Below, piece after piece: positions 8,814 to 15,189 of a stretch of 21,270 nucleotides of DNA. Position 1 is the stretch's first letter; every line of letters starts with the position of its first letter. Location: positions 1 through 21,270 of the forward strand of contig JBDGRL010000013.1 of assembly GCA_042218065.1 (NCBI GenBank), read 5' to 3'. The notes below the pieces were generated by a model. That model was not told where the DNA came from and did not search any database. It was given only the letters and a program-made list of their open reading frames with translations. Made by a program: the position numbers and the translations under genes. This DNA is from JBDGRJ01 sp042218065 (GTDB lineage: Bacteria > Patescibacteriota > Patescibacteriia > Magasanikbacterales > UBA922).

Positions 8814-9653
8814 TTAATTATTTCTCTTTTGTTTTAAGATCTTTCTTGCGGTTTGTTTTAAGGTTTCATCATCAATTTGTTCTAATCTCTCTCTTGAAAT
8901 TTCCCCACTTTTAGCTAATAAATCCCTTAGCTTATCGGGCTGATCTATTAATTTTTCAATTAATTCTAACTTATTACCGGTGGTTCCAGAGCCGGGCGTT
9001 GTCGTTGAGTCTTGGCTGCTCTGGGTGGAAAGTGAAACCTGGCCTCGATTTAACATTTTTCTAGCTGTCTGTTTCAAGGTTTCGTCATCAATTTGTTTTA
9101 ATCTTTCCTTGGAAATTCTGCCGGTCTCCAACAACATCTGCCTGAGTTGATCCGGGTTTTTTATCATTTCCTGAATTCTCTCCTTCGGTGTTTTTAGTCC
9201 CTCACCCTGTTGTAATTTTTGCTTTGCTCTTTTTTTGATGTTGCCAAAAGTAAAGTAAGGACCTCCAGTAGTAGTAGGAGAGTTGGGAACTGCATTTTGG
9301 TCACAGTTTTCATCCTGTGGACACAAAGGATCAGTACCTTGTTCTACCTCCTCTTTGTCGGTTAAACCATCGGAGTCCGTATCTTTCAAATATCTACTGG
9401 TTTTATGAAAATTAATCTCTGCATAGTCACTCAAATCATCATTGTCAGTATCTATTCTCTGTAGTCGAGTCTTATCATTTTTAAAAAACTGAGCCAAAGC
9501 TTTCTCAGCCTGAGCTTGCGGCTCAATCACAAAAGGGCTGTAAATAGTATTTCTAAGCTGTAAACCACCTAAACTTATAGCTAAAACACCCAAAATTGCC
9601 AATAAACCTGCACCAACTTTCTGTTGTATTGTGAGCTTCTCTTGGTTAGCCAT
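8814..9653 (-). CDS. Membrane-anchored protein with type-3-thrombospondin-like calcium-binding repeats
   Basis: 279 aa. One transmembrane helix at about 13-33 follows a short N-terminus, so most of the chain is probably extracytoplasmic. Two acidic loops follow, D68-T-D-N-D-D-L-S-D and D91-T-D-S-D-G-L-T-D, each of the D-x-D-x-D-G-x-x-D kind that binds calcium in thrombospondin type 3 and EF-hand-like repeats. C111 and C117 follow the second loop. The C-terminal half holds two copies of a 42-residue helical unit (160-201 and 232-273) joined by a Ser/Thr/Gly-rich linker. It is the first gene of a two-gene unit with the giant Cys-rich protein, 2 bp apart, and has its own promoter upstream. An AAAGG sequence lies only one base before the ATG, closer than usual, but no other start codon fits. 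The function is unknown; a partner or anchor for the giant protein is inferred from linkage. Confidence 0.9.
   Translation of the reverse strand: MANQEKLTIQQKVGAGLLAILGVLAISLGGLQLRNTIYSPFVIEPQAQAEKALAQFFKNDKTRLQRIDTDNDDLSDYAEINFHKTSRYLKDTDSDGLTDKEEVEQGTDPLCPQDENCDQNAVPNSPTTTGGPYFTFGNIKKRAKQKLQQGEGLKTPKERIQEMIKNPDQLRQMLLETGRISKERLKQIDDETLKQTARKMLNRGQVSLSTQSSQDSTTTPGSGTTGNKLELIEKLIDQPDKLRDLLAKSGEISRERLEQIDDETLKQTARKILKQKRNN
8835..9176 (-). repeat. Internal tandem duplication of a 42-residue helical unit
   Basis: Copies at 9051-9176 (residues 160-201) and 8835-8960 (residues 232-273), 216 bp apart. Both contain P-D-[QK]-L-R, a G-x-I-S-[KR]-E-R-L step and the 12-residue run beginning Q-I-D-D-E-T at 187 and 259. 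Similarity is also clear at the DNA level around the Q-I-D-D-E-T block. Confidence 0.85.
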
Positions 9654-9676
9654 ACCTTTGAATGAAAATCAAACCT

Positions 9677-9706
9677 ATTATATCAAATAATACATCCACC
9701 GACCAA
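9677..9706 (-). promoter_or_regulatory. Promoter for the calcium-binding / giant protein unit
   Basis: On the minus strand, TTGGTC (9701-9706) is followed after 18 bp by a perfect TATAAT (9677-9682). Transcription would start near 9670, leaving a leader of about 17 nt. The leader sequence TTTGA...TCAAA could form a 5-bp stem next to the AAAGG before the start codon. Confidence 0.55.
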
Positions 9707-9718
9707 ATAAGATACGGG

Positions 9719-9830
9719 CCGCTGAAAAACTTTAGCGAGATTCGAACCCATCACCGAATCCCTTCAATGAGACAAGCTCAAAGCCGGGGTTCGGTGATGG
9801 GTTCTGTATCTCTTTGTAGTTTTTAATCGG
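9719..9830. repeat. Hairpin element A (112 nt)
   Basis: Inner arms 9744-9762 and 9786-9804 are complementary over 19 bp with one mismatch. The outer arms (CCGCTGAAAAACT at 9719 and AGTTTTTAATCGG at 9818) also pair, and GAGAT pairs with ATCTC between them. The loop holds AGACAAGCT. GC-rich stem, A-tract and T-tract on either side would let it act as a bidirectional terminator. Here it separates rsmA (stop 6 bp away) from the promoter of the next unit. It shares ends and loop with the element at 14869-14989. Confidence 0.75.
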
Positions 9831-9835
9831 TCTCG

Positions 9836-10657
9836 CTACTTAAATTGATGCAGCAATTTTACCCACTGAGAAACCGATAACTTCTGAGCTCTAATTTTTC
9901 CATTACCAGTAATGTCTTCTAAGATGTTGGCTGCAGTATCTTTTTTGATATCTAATTCAGAGGCTAAATTATTTTTAAGCTGTTTTCTCCTATGAGAAAA
10001 TCCGGCTGTCAGCAGCTCAAAAAAAGCTTCTTCATTAATATCTGGAGTCGTAATGTTATTAATAGTTAAAATAGCCGAATCAACTTCAGGCTCCGGGTAA
10101 AAAGATCCGGAACTTACATAGCCAACTAATTCAGGCTCTCCATATAAACCCACCATTACACTAAGCTTATTTTTGTCATCTTTGCTGCAAATCTTTTCTG
10201 CGACTTCTTTTTGAATCATTACTGTCATATTGGAGGGTTTATTCTCTGCCCCCAAGACCTCACGAAAGACTTTAGCTGATATCTGGTATGGCAAGTTAGA
10301 CACGAATTTATATTTTGAAGGTAGCCTACTTTGGTAATTTTTAAAATTAACCAGACCATCACCCCAGATAACTTCTATATTATCTTTGTTGTTTTGCTCC
10401 CAGTAGGGTTCAAGCCTTTTCTCTATCTCAAAAGCTAATACTTGTTCAGAATTTTCAGCGAGGGGAAAAGTAAGGGTTCCGAACCCGGGACCGATTTCAG
10501 TTACAACATCATTTTCTTTGATTTTGGCAGAACTTATCATTTTTCTTACCGGACCAGAATCAACCAAGAAATGTTGACCCCAGTCTTTAGGTGAGTCCAG
10601 GTTATATTTTTTAGCAAGTATTCTAATTTGATTTTTATCAAATAATCTCTCTTTCAT
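9836..10657 (-). CDS. rsmA: 16S rRNA dimethyladenosine transferase RsmA (KsgA)
   Basis: 273 aa, normal for the family. It uses S-adenosylmethionine to dimethylate the two adjacent adenines in the 3'-terminal helix of 16S rRNA, a late small-subunit assembly step. Visible motifs are G27-Q-H-F-L-V-D, the SAM-binding loop E54-I-G-P-G-F-G, the acidic residue E77 after strand 2, G-D at 99-100, the catalytic N121-L-P-Y and a conserved P-E-P-x-V-D-S-A segment. The start is ATG without a Shine-Dalgarno sequence. It is the last gene of the housekeeping block, 71 bp after the glycoside-hydrolase-like gene, and is followed directly by a large hairpin. The stop is TAG. Confidence 0.96.
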   Translation of the reverse strand: MKERLFDKNQIRILAKKYNLDSPKDWGQHFLVDSGPVRKMISSAKIKENDVVTEIGPGFGTLTFPLAENSEQVLAFEIEKRLEPYWEQNNKDNIEVIWGDGLVNFKNYQSRLPSKYKFVSNLPYQISAKVFREVLGAENKPSNMTVMIQKEVAEKICSKDDKNKLSVMVGLYGEPELVGYVSSGSFYPEPEVDSAILTINNITTPDINEEAFFELLTAGFSHRRKQLKNNLASELDIKKDTAANILEDITGNGKIRAQKLSVSQWVKLLHQFK

Positions 10658-10680
10658 AGGTTTTAATTAATCCATCTTTG

Positions 10681-10709
10681 GTTATAGTTTTAGACAATTT
10701 TTTGACCAA
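10681..10709 (-). promoter_or_regulatory. Possible internal promoter before rsmA
   Basis: In the 71-bp gap before rsmA the minus strand reads TTGGTC (10704-10709), a 17-bp spacer, then TATAAC (10681-10686). Start to ATG would be about 20 nt. The -35 hexamer is the same as in the promoter at 9701-9706. Such hexamers are easy to find by chance in AT-rich DNA. Confidence 0.3.
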
Positions 10710-10728
10710 GATGCACCAAAAAAGCTAA

Positions 10729-11871
10729 TCATTGCTTTATATCCTCTTTTCTATATACATTTCTTGCATTCCACAGTATCCAACCGGCATCCGTATATTT
10801 TTCTACCGTGTTAATCTGATCTTGAATCTTATCCCGGTCATATTTGCTATAAAGACTAAAAGCCTGAATCCAAGGTCTCAGCTCTGCTTTGGAGCCTTTA
10901 AAATATTTTTGTCCCTGTTTTAGACCATTTTCAAGTATTTTTTTCGGATTTTCAGAAGGTTTTTTAATGCCTATATGACCCTCAGGGTAATGAGACGGGT
11001 ACATCATAGGAGAAATATAATCAACCTCATTTACTGCATATTTGAGATTTTGTCCTATTCTCAGACCTTCAGGACTTTCCATTACCATACCGAATAAGTC
11101 TAAGGAGGTTCGTACCGGCTCATATTTCATTTCTTCTTTTATATAGTCAAAAAAATTGGCTATGATCTGCTGCTTCTCTTGAATTGATAATTTGGGTCTA
11201 ATACGGGAAGTGTCTCCATCTGAAGGAAAGCGCACATAATCAAAATTAATCTCATCAAAACCTAAACTGGCTGCTTCTTTTGCTATACTAATATTGTACT
11301 CCCAAACCTTTTTATTTGCCGGATTCGACCAGGAAATGCCATTTTTATTTTTCCAAACCTTGCCTTTTTTATTTTTCAAGGCGAAGCTGGGTTTGGCTTC
11401 AGCCAAAGCAGGGTCCTGGAACACACTTTGTCTGGCTATTACATAAATATCATTCTTGTGTAGTTTTTCTATTATTTCTTCTACATCCCCTAATCTATTT
11501 TTTTCTAACCCCAATTTATTTACTAATTTCACATCACTGTCATACAGAACCTTGCCGGTATAATGTTTAATATCTATAACCACTGTATTTAGCTGAGTAT
11601 TATTCAACAGATAGATAATCCGGTTGAGTTTCCAGTCTGCACTAGCTGATCTAGCTGTTAGATAAACACCTTTTGCTTCTATCTTCTTGGGTTTGATCTC
11701 TTGTTTTTTTAGCTTTACTTTTGTGGTCTGTCTTTTGTTTAGATCCTGTATATACTCTTGATTATATCTGGAATATACGGTTTTTGTAGTTTTGATCTGA
11801 TCCAAAATAAATATAGAATAACCGGCTGTGCAAACAAGTAAAATTATTAGATAATCTGAGTTAAACTTCAT
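10729..11871 (-). CDS. Membrane-anchored putative glycoside hydrolase (DUF4015 type)
   Basis: 380 aa. An N-terminal hydrophobic helix (about 8-24) acts as signal anchor, followed by a Lys-rich linker and a TIM-barrel-like domain from about residue 66 to the end. Typical features are the first strand K-G-V-Y-L-T at 68-72, V-V-I-D-I-K near 97-102, the block D206-E-I-N-F-D-Y-V-R-F-P with candidate acid D211, and P288-M-M-Y-P-S-H-Y. These match the putative glycosyl hydrolase family DUF4015, for which the substrate is not established. A role in cell-envelope glycan processing is inferred from the anchor and family. It begins 4 bp after tsaC without a ribosome site, so coupling is likely. The stop is TGA, showing that UGA is read as stop in this organism. 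Confidence 0.85.
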   Translation of the reverse strand: MKFNSDYLIILLVCTAGYSIFILDQIKTTKTVYSRYNQEYIQDLNKRQTTKVKLKKQEIKPKKIEAKGVYLTARSASADWKLNRIIYLLNNTQLNTVVIDIKHYTGKVLYDSDVKLVNKLGLEKNRLGDVEEIIEKLHKNDIYVIARQSVFQDPALAEAKPSFALKNKKGKVWKNKNGISWSNPANKKVWEYNISIAKEAASLGFDEINFDYVRFPSDGDTSRIRPKLSIQEKQQIIANFFDYIKEEMKYEPVRTSLDLFGMVMESPEGLRIGQNLKYAVNEVDYISPMMYPSHYPEGHIGIKKPSENPKKILENGLKQGQKYFKGSKAELRPWIQAFSLYSKYDRDKIQDQINTVEKYTDAGWILWNARNVYRKEDIKQ

Positions 11872-11875
11872 ACTG

Positions 11876-12493
11876 TTATAAAAATTCTTTGATTTGAGAT
11901 ACCTCTACAGCACCCTCTCGTATCACACTAATATCACCATTTACTTTAACGATAGTGGAGGACGGCTTAGGGTCCAACTCTCCGCCATCAATTATTATAT
12001 CCGGTTTCTTGTCTTTATTCTCATATATATTTTTGACCTCAGTTCCACTATAAGGAGAAGAGCTTCCTGAAATATTAGCAGAAGTCGAAACCAAAGGGTG
12101 ATCTACAGCTTCAGTTATTTTTTTAGCTGTCGGTGATGAGCTCACTCTTACAGCTAAGGTGCCATCGGATGTGACTAGCTTAGATAAACCCATATTAGAC
12201 TTCAGATCTGATACTACCGTAAGGTCACCGGGCCAAAATTTATCAGTAAGCCTTTGTAGAGTGGAGTTCCATTTTAGATATTCTTTTGCAGTGGTTTGAT
12301 CGGGAACCAAAACTAAAACTGCCTTATTTTTATCCCGCTTTTTTATACCAAAGACTTTCTCCACCGCCTCAGGTATATTTGCCAAACACCCCAAGCCATA
12401 ACAGGTTTCTGTAGGGTAAGCAAGGGTTTTTCCTTGTTCTAGCTCTGATTTTAACTTTTCTATATCTACCTTATCTTCTTTAATTATTTCCAT
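11876..12493 (-). CDS. tsaC: L-threonylcarbamoyladenylate synthase (YrdC/Sua5 family)
   Basis: 205 aa, a single YrdC-type domain without the extra Sua5 C-terminal domain. The enzyme makes threonylcarbamoyl-AMP from threonine, bicarbonate and ATP, the first step of the t6A37 modification of ANN-decoding tRNAs. Visible motifs are Y26-P-T-E-T-x-Y-G-L-G, the K-K-R at 51-53, F-W-P-G-D-L-T, S-T-S-A-N-I-S-G and P-S-S-T-I-V near the C-terminus, ending in I-R-E-G-A. It lies between prfB (67 bp upstream) and the glycoside-hydrolase-like gene (4 bp downstream). No Shine-Dalgarno sequence is visible before the ATG. Confidence 0.95.
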   Translation of the reverse strand: MEIIKEDKVDIEKLKSELEQGKTLAYPTETCYGLGCLANIPEAVEKVFGIKKRDKNKAVLVLVPDQTTAKEYLKWNSTLQRLTDKFWPGDLTVVSDLKSNMGLSKLVTSDGTLAVRVSSSPTAKKITEAVDHPLVSTSANISGSSSPYSGTEVKNIYENKDKKPDIIIDGGELDPKPSSTIVKVNGDISVIREGAVEVSQIKEFL

Positions 12494-12560
12494 AAATTAA
12501 AAGTTTATTTTATAAAAATAACCTGAGCGGACCTAAAGTATAAAACCCAAACAACCAAAG

Positions 12561-13655
12561 TTAATTTTCTTTTTGATATCTCAGATAGGCTTCTACAAAT
12601 TCACCAATTTCACCCTCCAAAACTGACTCCGGATCTGAAGATTCATGCTCGGTTCGTAGGTCTTTTACCATGTTATAAGGATGCAAGACATATGAGCGTA
12701 TCTGATTACCCCACTCCGGACTCTTATATTCTCCTTTTATTTCTTCTAATTTTTCTTCTTGTTTTTCTTGCTTGTATTTTTCCAACTTAGATCTTAAGAT
12801 TTTTTTTGCAGTTTCTTTATTTCTTTTTTGTGATTTTTCATTCTGACAGCTCACGGTTATGCCTGTAGGTTCATGTGTTATCCGAACGGCCGATTCGGTA
12901 CGGTTTACACTCTGACCACCGGGTTTGCTCGACATGAAGGTGTCTATCTCAAGGTCTTTTTCCTTCAGTTCAACCCCCTCTTTTCTTTTTAGCTCTGGAA
13001 TTACTTCTATCAAAGCAAAAGATGTATGCCTGCTATTATCTGCATCAAATGGAGATAAGCGGACAAGACGATGTGTACCGTCTTCGGATTTCAGTTTGCC
13101 ATAAGCATACTCACCTTCTACAAGTATAGAAGCTGATTTTATACCTGCCTCTTTGCCTTCAGTCCTCTCAACCACAGTAGTTGACCAACCTTGATCCTCA
13201 GAATATCTTAATATCATTCGCAGTAGCATTTCTGCCCAGTCCTGAGCCTCAACCCCACCTGAACCAGAATTTATAGAAACTATAGCATTTTTGTCATCAA
13301 ACTTTCCATCTAAAAATAGCTCCAGCTCTAGTTTATCATACTTTTGCCAGAGCTCCTCCGTCCTGTTTCGTAGATCTTTCTGGAGGCTTTCATTTTCTTC
13401 ATCTTGAAGTTCTTGTTTAAGCTCTTGCAGTTCTTGGACCTCACCTTTGAGTTCTTCCCAGATATTTATCTTCTCTTCAAGTTTACTATGCTCTTTCTTT
13501 ATTTTTTTGGCCCTCTGTTGGTCTTGCCAAAAATCTTCTTGGCTCATTTCTTGTTCTAACTCTTTTTTCTTCTCTTTTTTCTGCTCTACATCTACTAAAT
13601 CATAGGTAGAATCTACTTTTTGCTTCAGTTGTTCAAGATTTTTTTCTTCTGACAT
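12561..13655 (-). CDS. prfB: Peptide chain release factor 2 (RF2)
   Basis: 364 aa, close to the 365 of the E. coli protein. It ends translation at UGA and UAA. An N-terminal coiled-coil region (1-110) is followed by the codon-recognition motif S201-P-F, specific for RF2, and the peptidyl-tRNA hydrolysis motif G246-G-Q with the following S-V-N-R-T-E-S-A-V-R-I-T-H block. The frame is continuous from the ATG: the in-frame UGA with programmed +1 shift near codon 26 that autoregulates RF2 in many bacteria is absent. RF2 presence argues against the UGA-to-glycine code of Gracilibacteria and Absconditabacteria. No ribosome site; a 19-bp palindrome lies just upstream. It is 68 bp after a glycosyltransferase gene in the same direction. 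Confidence 0.97.
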   Translation of the reverse strand: MSEEKNLEQLKQKVDSTYDLVDVEQKKEKKKELEQEMSQEDFWQDQQRAKKIKKEHSKLEEKINIWEELKGEVQELQELKQELQDEENESLQKDLRNRTEELWQKYDKLELELFLDGKFDDKNAIVSINSGSGGVEAQDWAEMLLRMILRYSEDQGWSTTVVERTEGKEAGIKSASILVEGEYAYGKLKSEDGTHRLVRLSPFDADNSRHTSFALIEVIPELKRKEGVELKEKDLEIDTFMSSKPGGQSVNRTESAVRITHEPTGITVSCQNEKSQKRNKETAKKILRSKLEKYKQEKQEEKLEEIKGEYKSPEWGNQIRSYVLHPYNMVKDLRTEHESSDPESVLEGEIGEFVEAYLRYQKEN

Positions 13656-13666
13656 ATATAGACAAA

Positions 13667-13685
13667 TTTTACTTTTAAAGTAAAA
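13667..13685. promoter_or_regulatory. 19-bp palindrome upstream of prfB
   Basis: TTTTACTTT, one central base, then AAAGTAAAA: two perfect 9-bp arms. It ends 11 bp before the prfB start codon, within the spacer to the preceding gene. It could be an operator or a weak leader hairpin. AT-only palindromes also arise by chance. Confidence 0.35.
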
Positions 13686-13723
13686 CTAATCACTTAGACT
13701 TATTTATTTAATCTAAGCTGAAA

Positions 13724-14842
13724 TTATCTCGAGCACACCTCCAAAAACTTAGCTGCCGTTTGCTTCCAATCAAACTTTTTTACCTGCTCAAGACCCGACT
13801 GTACATAAGAGTCGTATAACTGTTGATCATTTAGGATCAACTCCATCGCTTTACTCAGTTCGGATTTAATCCGCGGATCAATCAAATAAGCTGCACCTTC
13901 TGAAATTTCGGGCAGTGAAGATCTTTCGGAAGTGATCACGGGAGTAGAGCTGGCCATAGCTTCCAGTACCGGAAACCCGAATCCTTCATAAAAGCTGGGA
14001 TAGACAAATAGATCCGCTAGCTCAAACAAAACCGGTTTTTCTGCTTCCTCAATATACCCGATATAGTCTACATTATCAAGGTGTTTAATTCTATCTTTAG
14101 TCTTTTTACTCTTCCAGCCTTCTGCTCCGGCAATAACCAGCTTATAATCTTCTTTTATATCGGCTTGTCGGTAGGCCTCAAGCAAACCATTCACATTTTT
14201 CCTAGGCTCTAAGGAGCCTAAAAATAAGATAAAATCATCGGGCAGGGAGTACTTAGTTTTTACTTCCTTTGCTTTTAATTTAGTTTCAAAATCATCCACT
14301 GCCGGATACACTCTTTTTACCTTATCTGAATCTACATCAAAAGTTCTTTCTATGTCCTGCTTGGTGTTATCGGACGGAGTTAAGGTCACATCCGCTCTTC
14401 GTACTTGCTGTTCCGGTTTTCTAGCCAGATACCCCAATTTTCTTTTGGCAGTTAAAAACTCAGAAAAGTATTTAAAAGATAGGTCATGAATAGTCAAAAT
14501 GAACTTAACCTCATCGGAAAGCGGAGTAAAATTTAAATTGGGAGCAAAAAAGAAATCCAAACTTTCTATATCCGCTTTTCTACAAACCATACGATCAAGC
14601 TTTGGTCTACCCAATAATAAACCCGATAAGTTCAGCAATTTATTAGGATAATTGAAAGCAACAGTATGAACATGCTCATGGTCCCACCGGGGAACACTAA
14701 CATCTTTGTGGGAATTATAGAACAAATAAAAACTATGGTTAGAGTCAAGCTCGAATAAATTATCCAACAGGTGATAGGTGTACCCTCCCACCCCGGTTCT
14801 CTGCTCCGACATTAAAGACCTGATATCTATACCTATTTTCAT
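13724..14842 (-). CDS. GT4-family glycosyltransferase
   Basis: 372 aa, GT-B fold. The N-terminal domain has the glycine-rich acceptor loop T16-G-V-G-G-Y. The C-terminal nucleotide-sugar domain has L-G-S-L-E-P-R-K-N at 208-216 and the E-x7-E motif E286...E294 of retaining GT4 enzymes. The product is probably an oligosaccharide or exopolysaccharide chain; donor and acceptor sugars cannot be read from the sequence. No signal peptide or membrane helix, so it would act on the cytoplasmic face. It is first in the minus-strand block leading to prfB. The ATG has no ribosome site; a TTTAAT hexamer lies 6 bp before it, suggesting a leaderless transcript. Confidence 0.92.
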   Translation of the reverse strand: MKIGIDIRSLMSEQRTGVGGYTYHLLDNLFELDSNHSFYLFYNSHKDVSVPRWDHEHVHTVAFNYPNKLLNLSGLLLGRPKLDRMVCRKADIESLDFFFAPNLNFTPLSDEVKFILTIHDLSFKYFSEFLTAKRKLGYLARKPEQQVRRADVTLTPSDNTKQDIERTFDVDSDKVKRVYPAVDDFETKLKAKEVKTKYSLPDDFILFLGSLEPRKNVNGLLEAYRQADIKEDYKLVIAGAEGWKSKKTKDRIKHLDNVDYIGYIEEAEKPVLFELADLFVYPSFYEGFGFPVLEAMASSTPVITSERSSLPEISEGAAYLIDPRIKSELSKAMELILNDQQLYDSYVQSGLEQVKKFDWKQTAAKFLEVCSR

Positions 14843-14848
14843 AGAAGT

Positions 14849-14854
14849 ATTAAA
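14849..14854 (-). promoter_or_regulatory. Possible -10 element giving a leaderless transcript
   Basis: TTTAAT on the minus strand ends 6 bp before the ATG at 14842. Transcription would begin at or next to the start codon. No convincing -35 hexamer is visible. Confidence 0.3.
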
Positions 14855-14868
14855 TCATTTAAGAGAGG

Positions 14869-14989
14869 CCGTTGAAAAACTATCCTAAGCCGGGTTCGGA
14901 CTATTTCTGAGCTTCGCTAGTCAGACAAGCTGAAGGCTTCAGCTCAGAATTAGTCCTGCACCCTTCTGATTATGTAAGTTTTTCAACGG
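14869..14989. repeat. Hairpin element B (121 nt)
   Basis: Outer arms CCGTTGAAAAACT (14869-14881) and AGTTTTTCAACGG (14977-14989) are perfect 13-bp inverted repeats. Inner arms 14898-14913 and 14941-14956 pair over 16 bp with one mismatch. The loop contains AGACAAGCT, as in element A. It lies between divergent genes, where a terminator has no obvious use. A 6-bp TTAAGA occurs on both sides (14859-14864 and 14994-14999) and could be a target duplication. Confidence 0.75.
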
Positions 14990-15137
14990 TTTGTTAAGAA
15001 TGTTTGGTGGAGTTTATTTTAACTTAGCTATGTAAAATCATCAAAATGTTTAAAGCATCAAAATATCCAGCCCAGTTGAAATATTATTTACAAAATTAAC
15101 TTTTTCTCTTTTTCACTAGTTTTTGTAAATTGTGCAT

Positions 15138-15167
15138 TTGAAAAATTTCAGAAATTATATATATAAT
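15138..15167 (+). promoter_or_regulatory. Promoter for rel
   Basis: TTGAAA (15138-15143), 18-bp spacer, TATAAT (15162-15167). Transcription would start near 15174, leaving a leader of about 16 nt without a Shine-Dalgarno sequence. Confidence 0.5.
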
Positions 15168-15189
15168 AAGATATCAAGAAATAATAAAT

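Larger units (their letters stand above)
14843..15189. other. 347-bp divergent intergenic region
   Basis: No gene is visible. It holds the candidate -10 at 14849, hairpin element B (14869-14989), a direct repeat CATCAAAAT at 15039-15047 and 15056-15064 (17-bp period), an AT-rich stretch, and the rel promoter candidate at 15138-15167. Confidence 0.7.

Noticed and set aside
9740..9805. A tRNA-like TTCGAACCC segment in hairpin A
   Set aside because: The bases resemble a tRNA T-arm, but there is no acceptor stem, anticodon arm or D-arm around it on either strand; the segment is one arm of a simple foldback.
12561..13655. UGA recoding as in Gracilibacteria or Absconditabacteria
   Set aside because: RF2 is present and complete, and UGA is used as a stop at 10729-10731.
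15039..15064. CATCAAAAT direct repeat as a regulator binding site
   Set aside because: Two 9-bp copies in an AT-rich spacer are weak evidence; listed only within the intergenic description.
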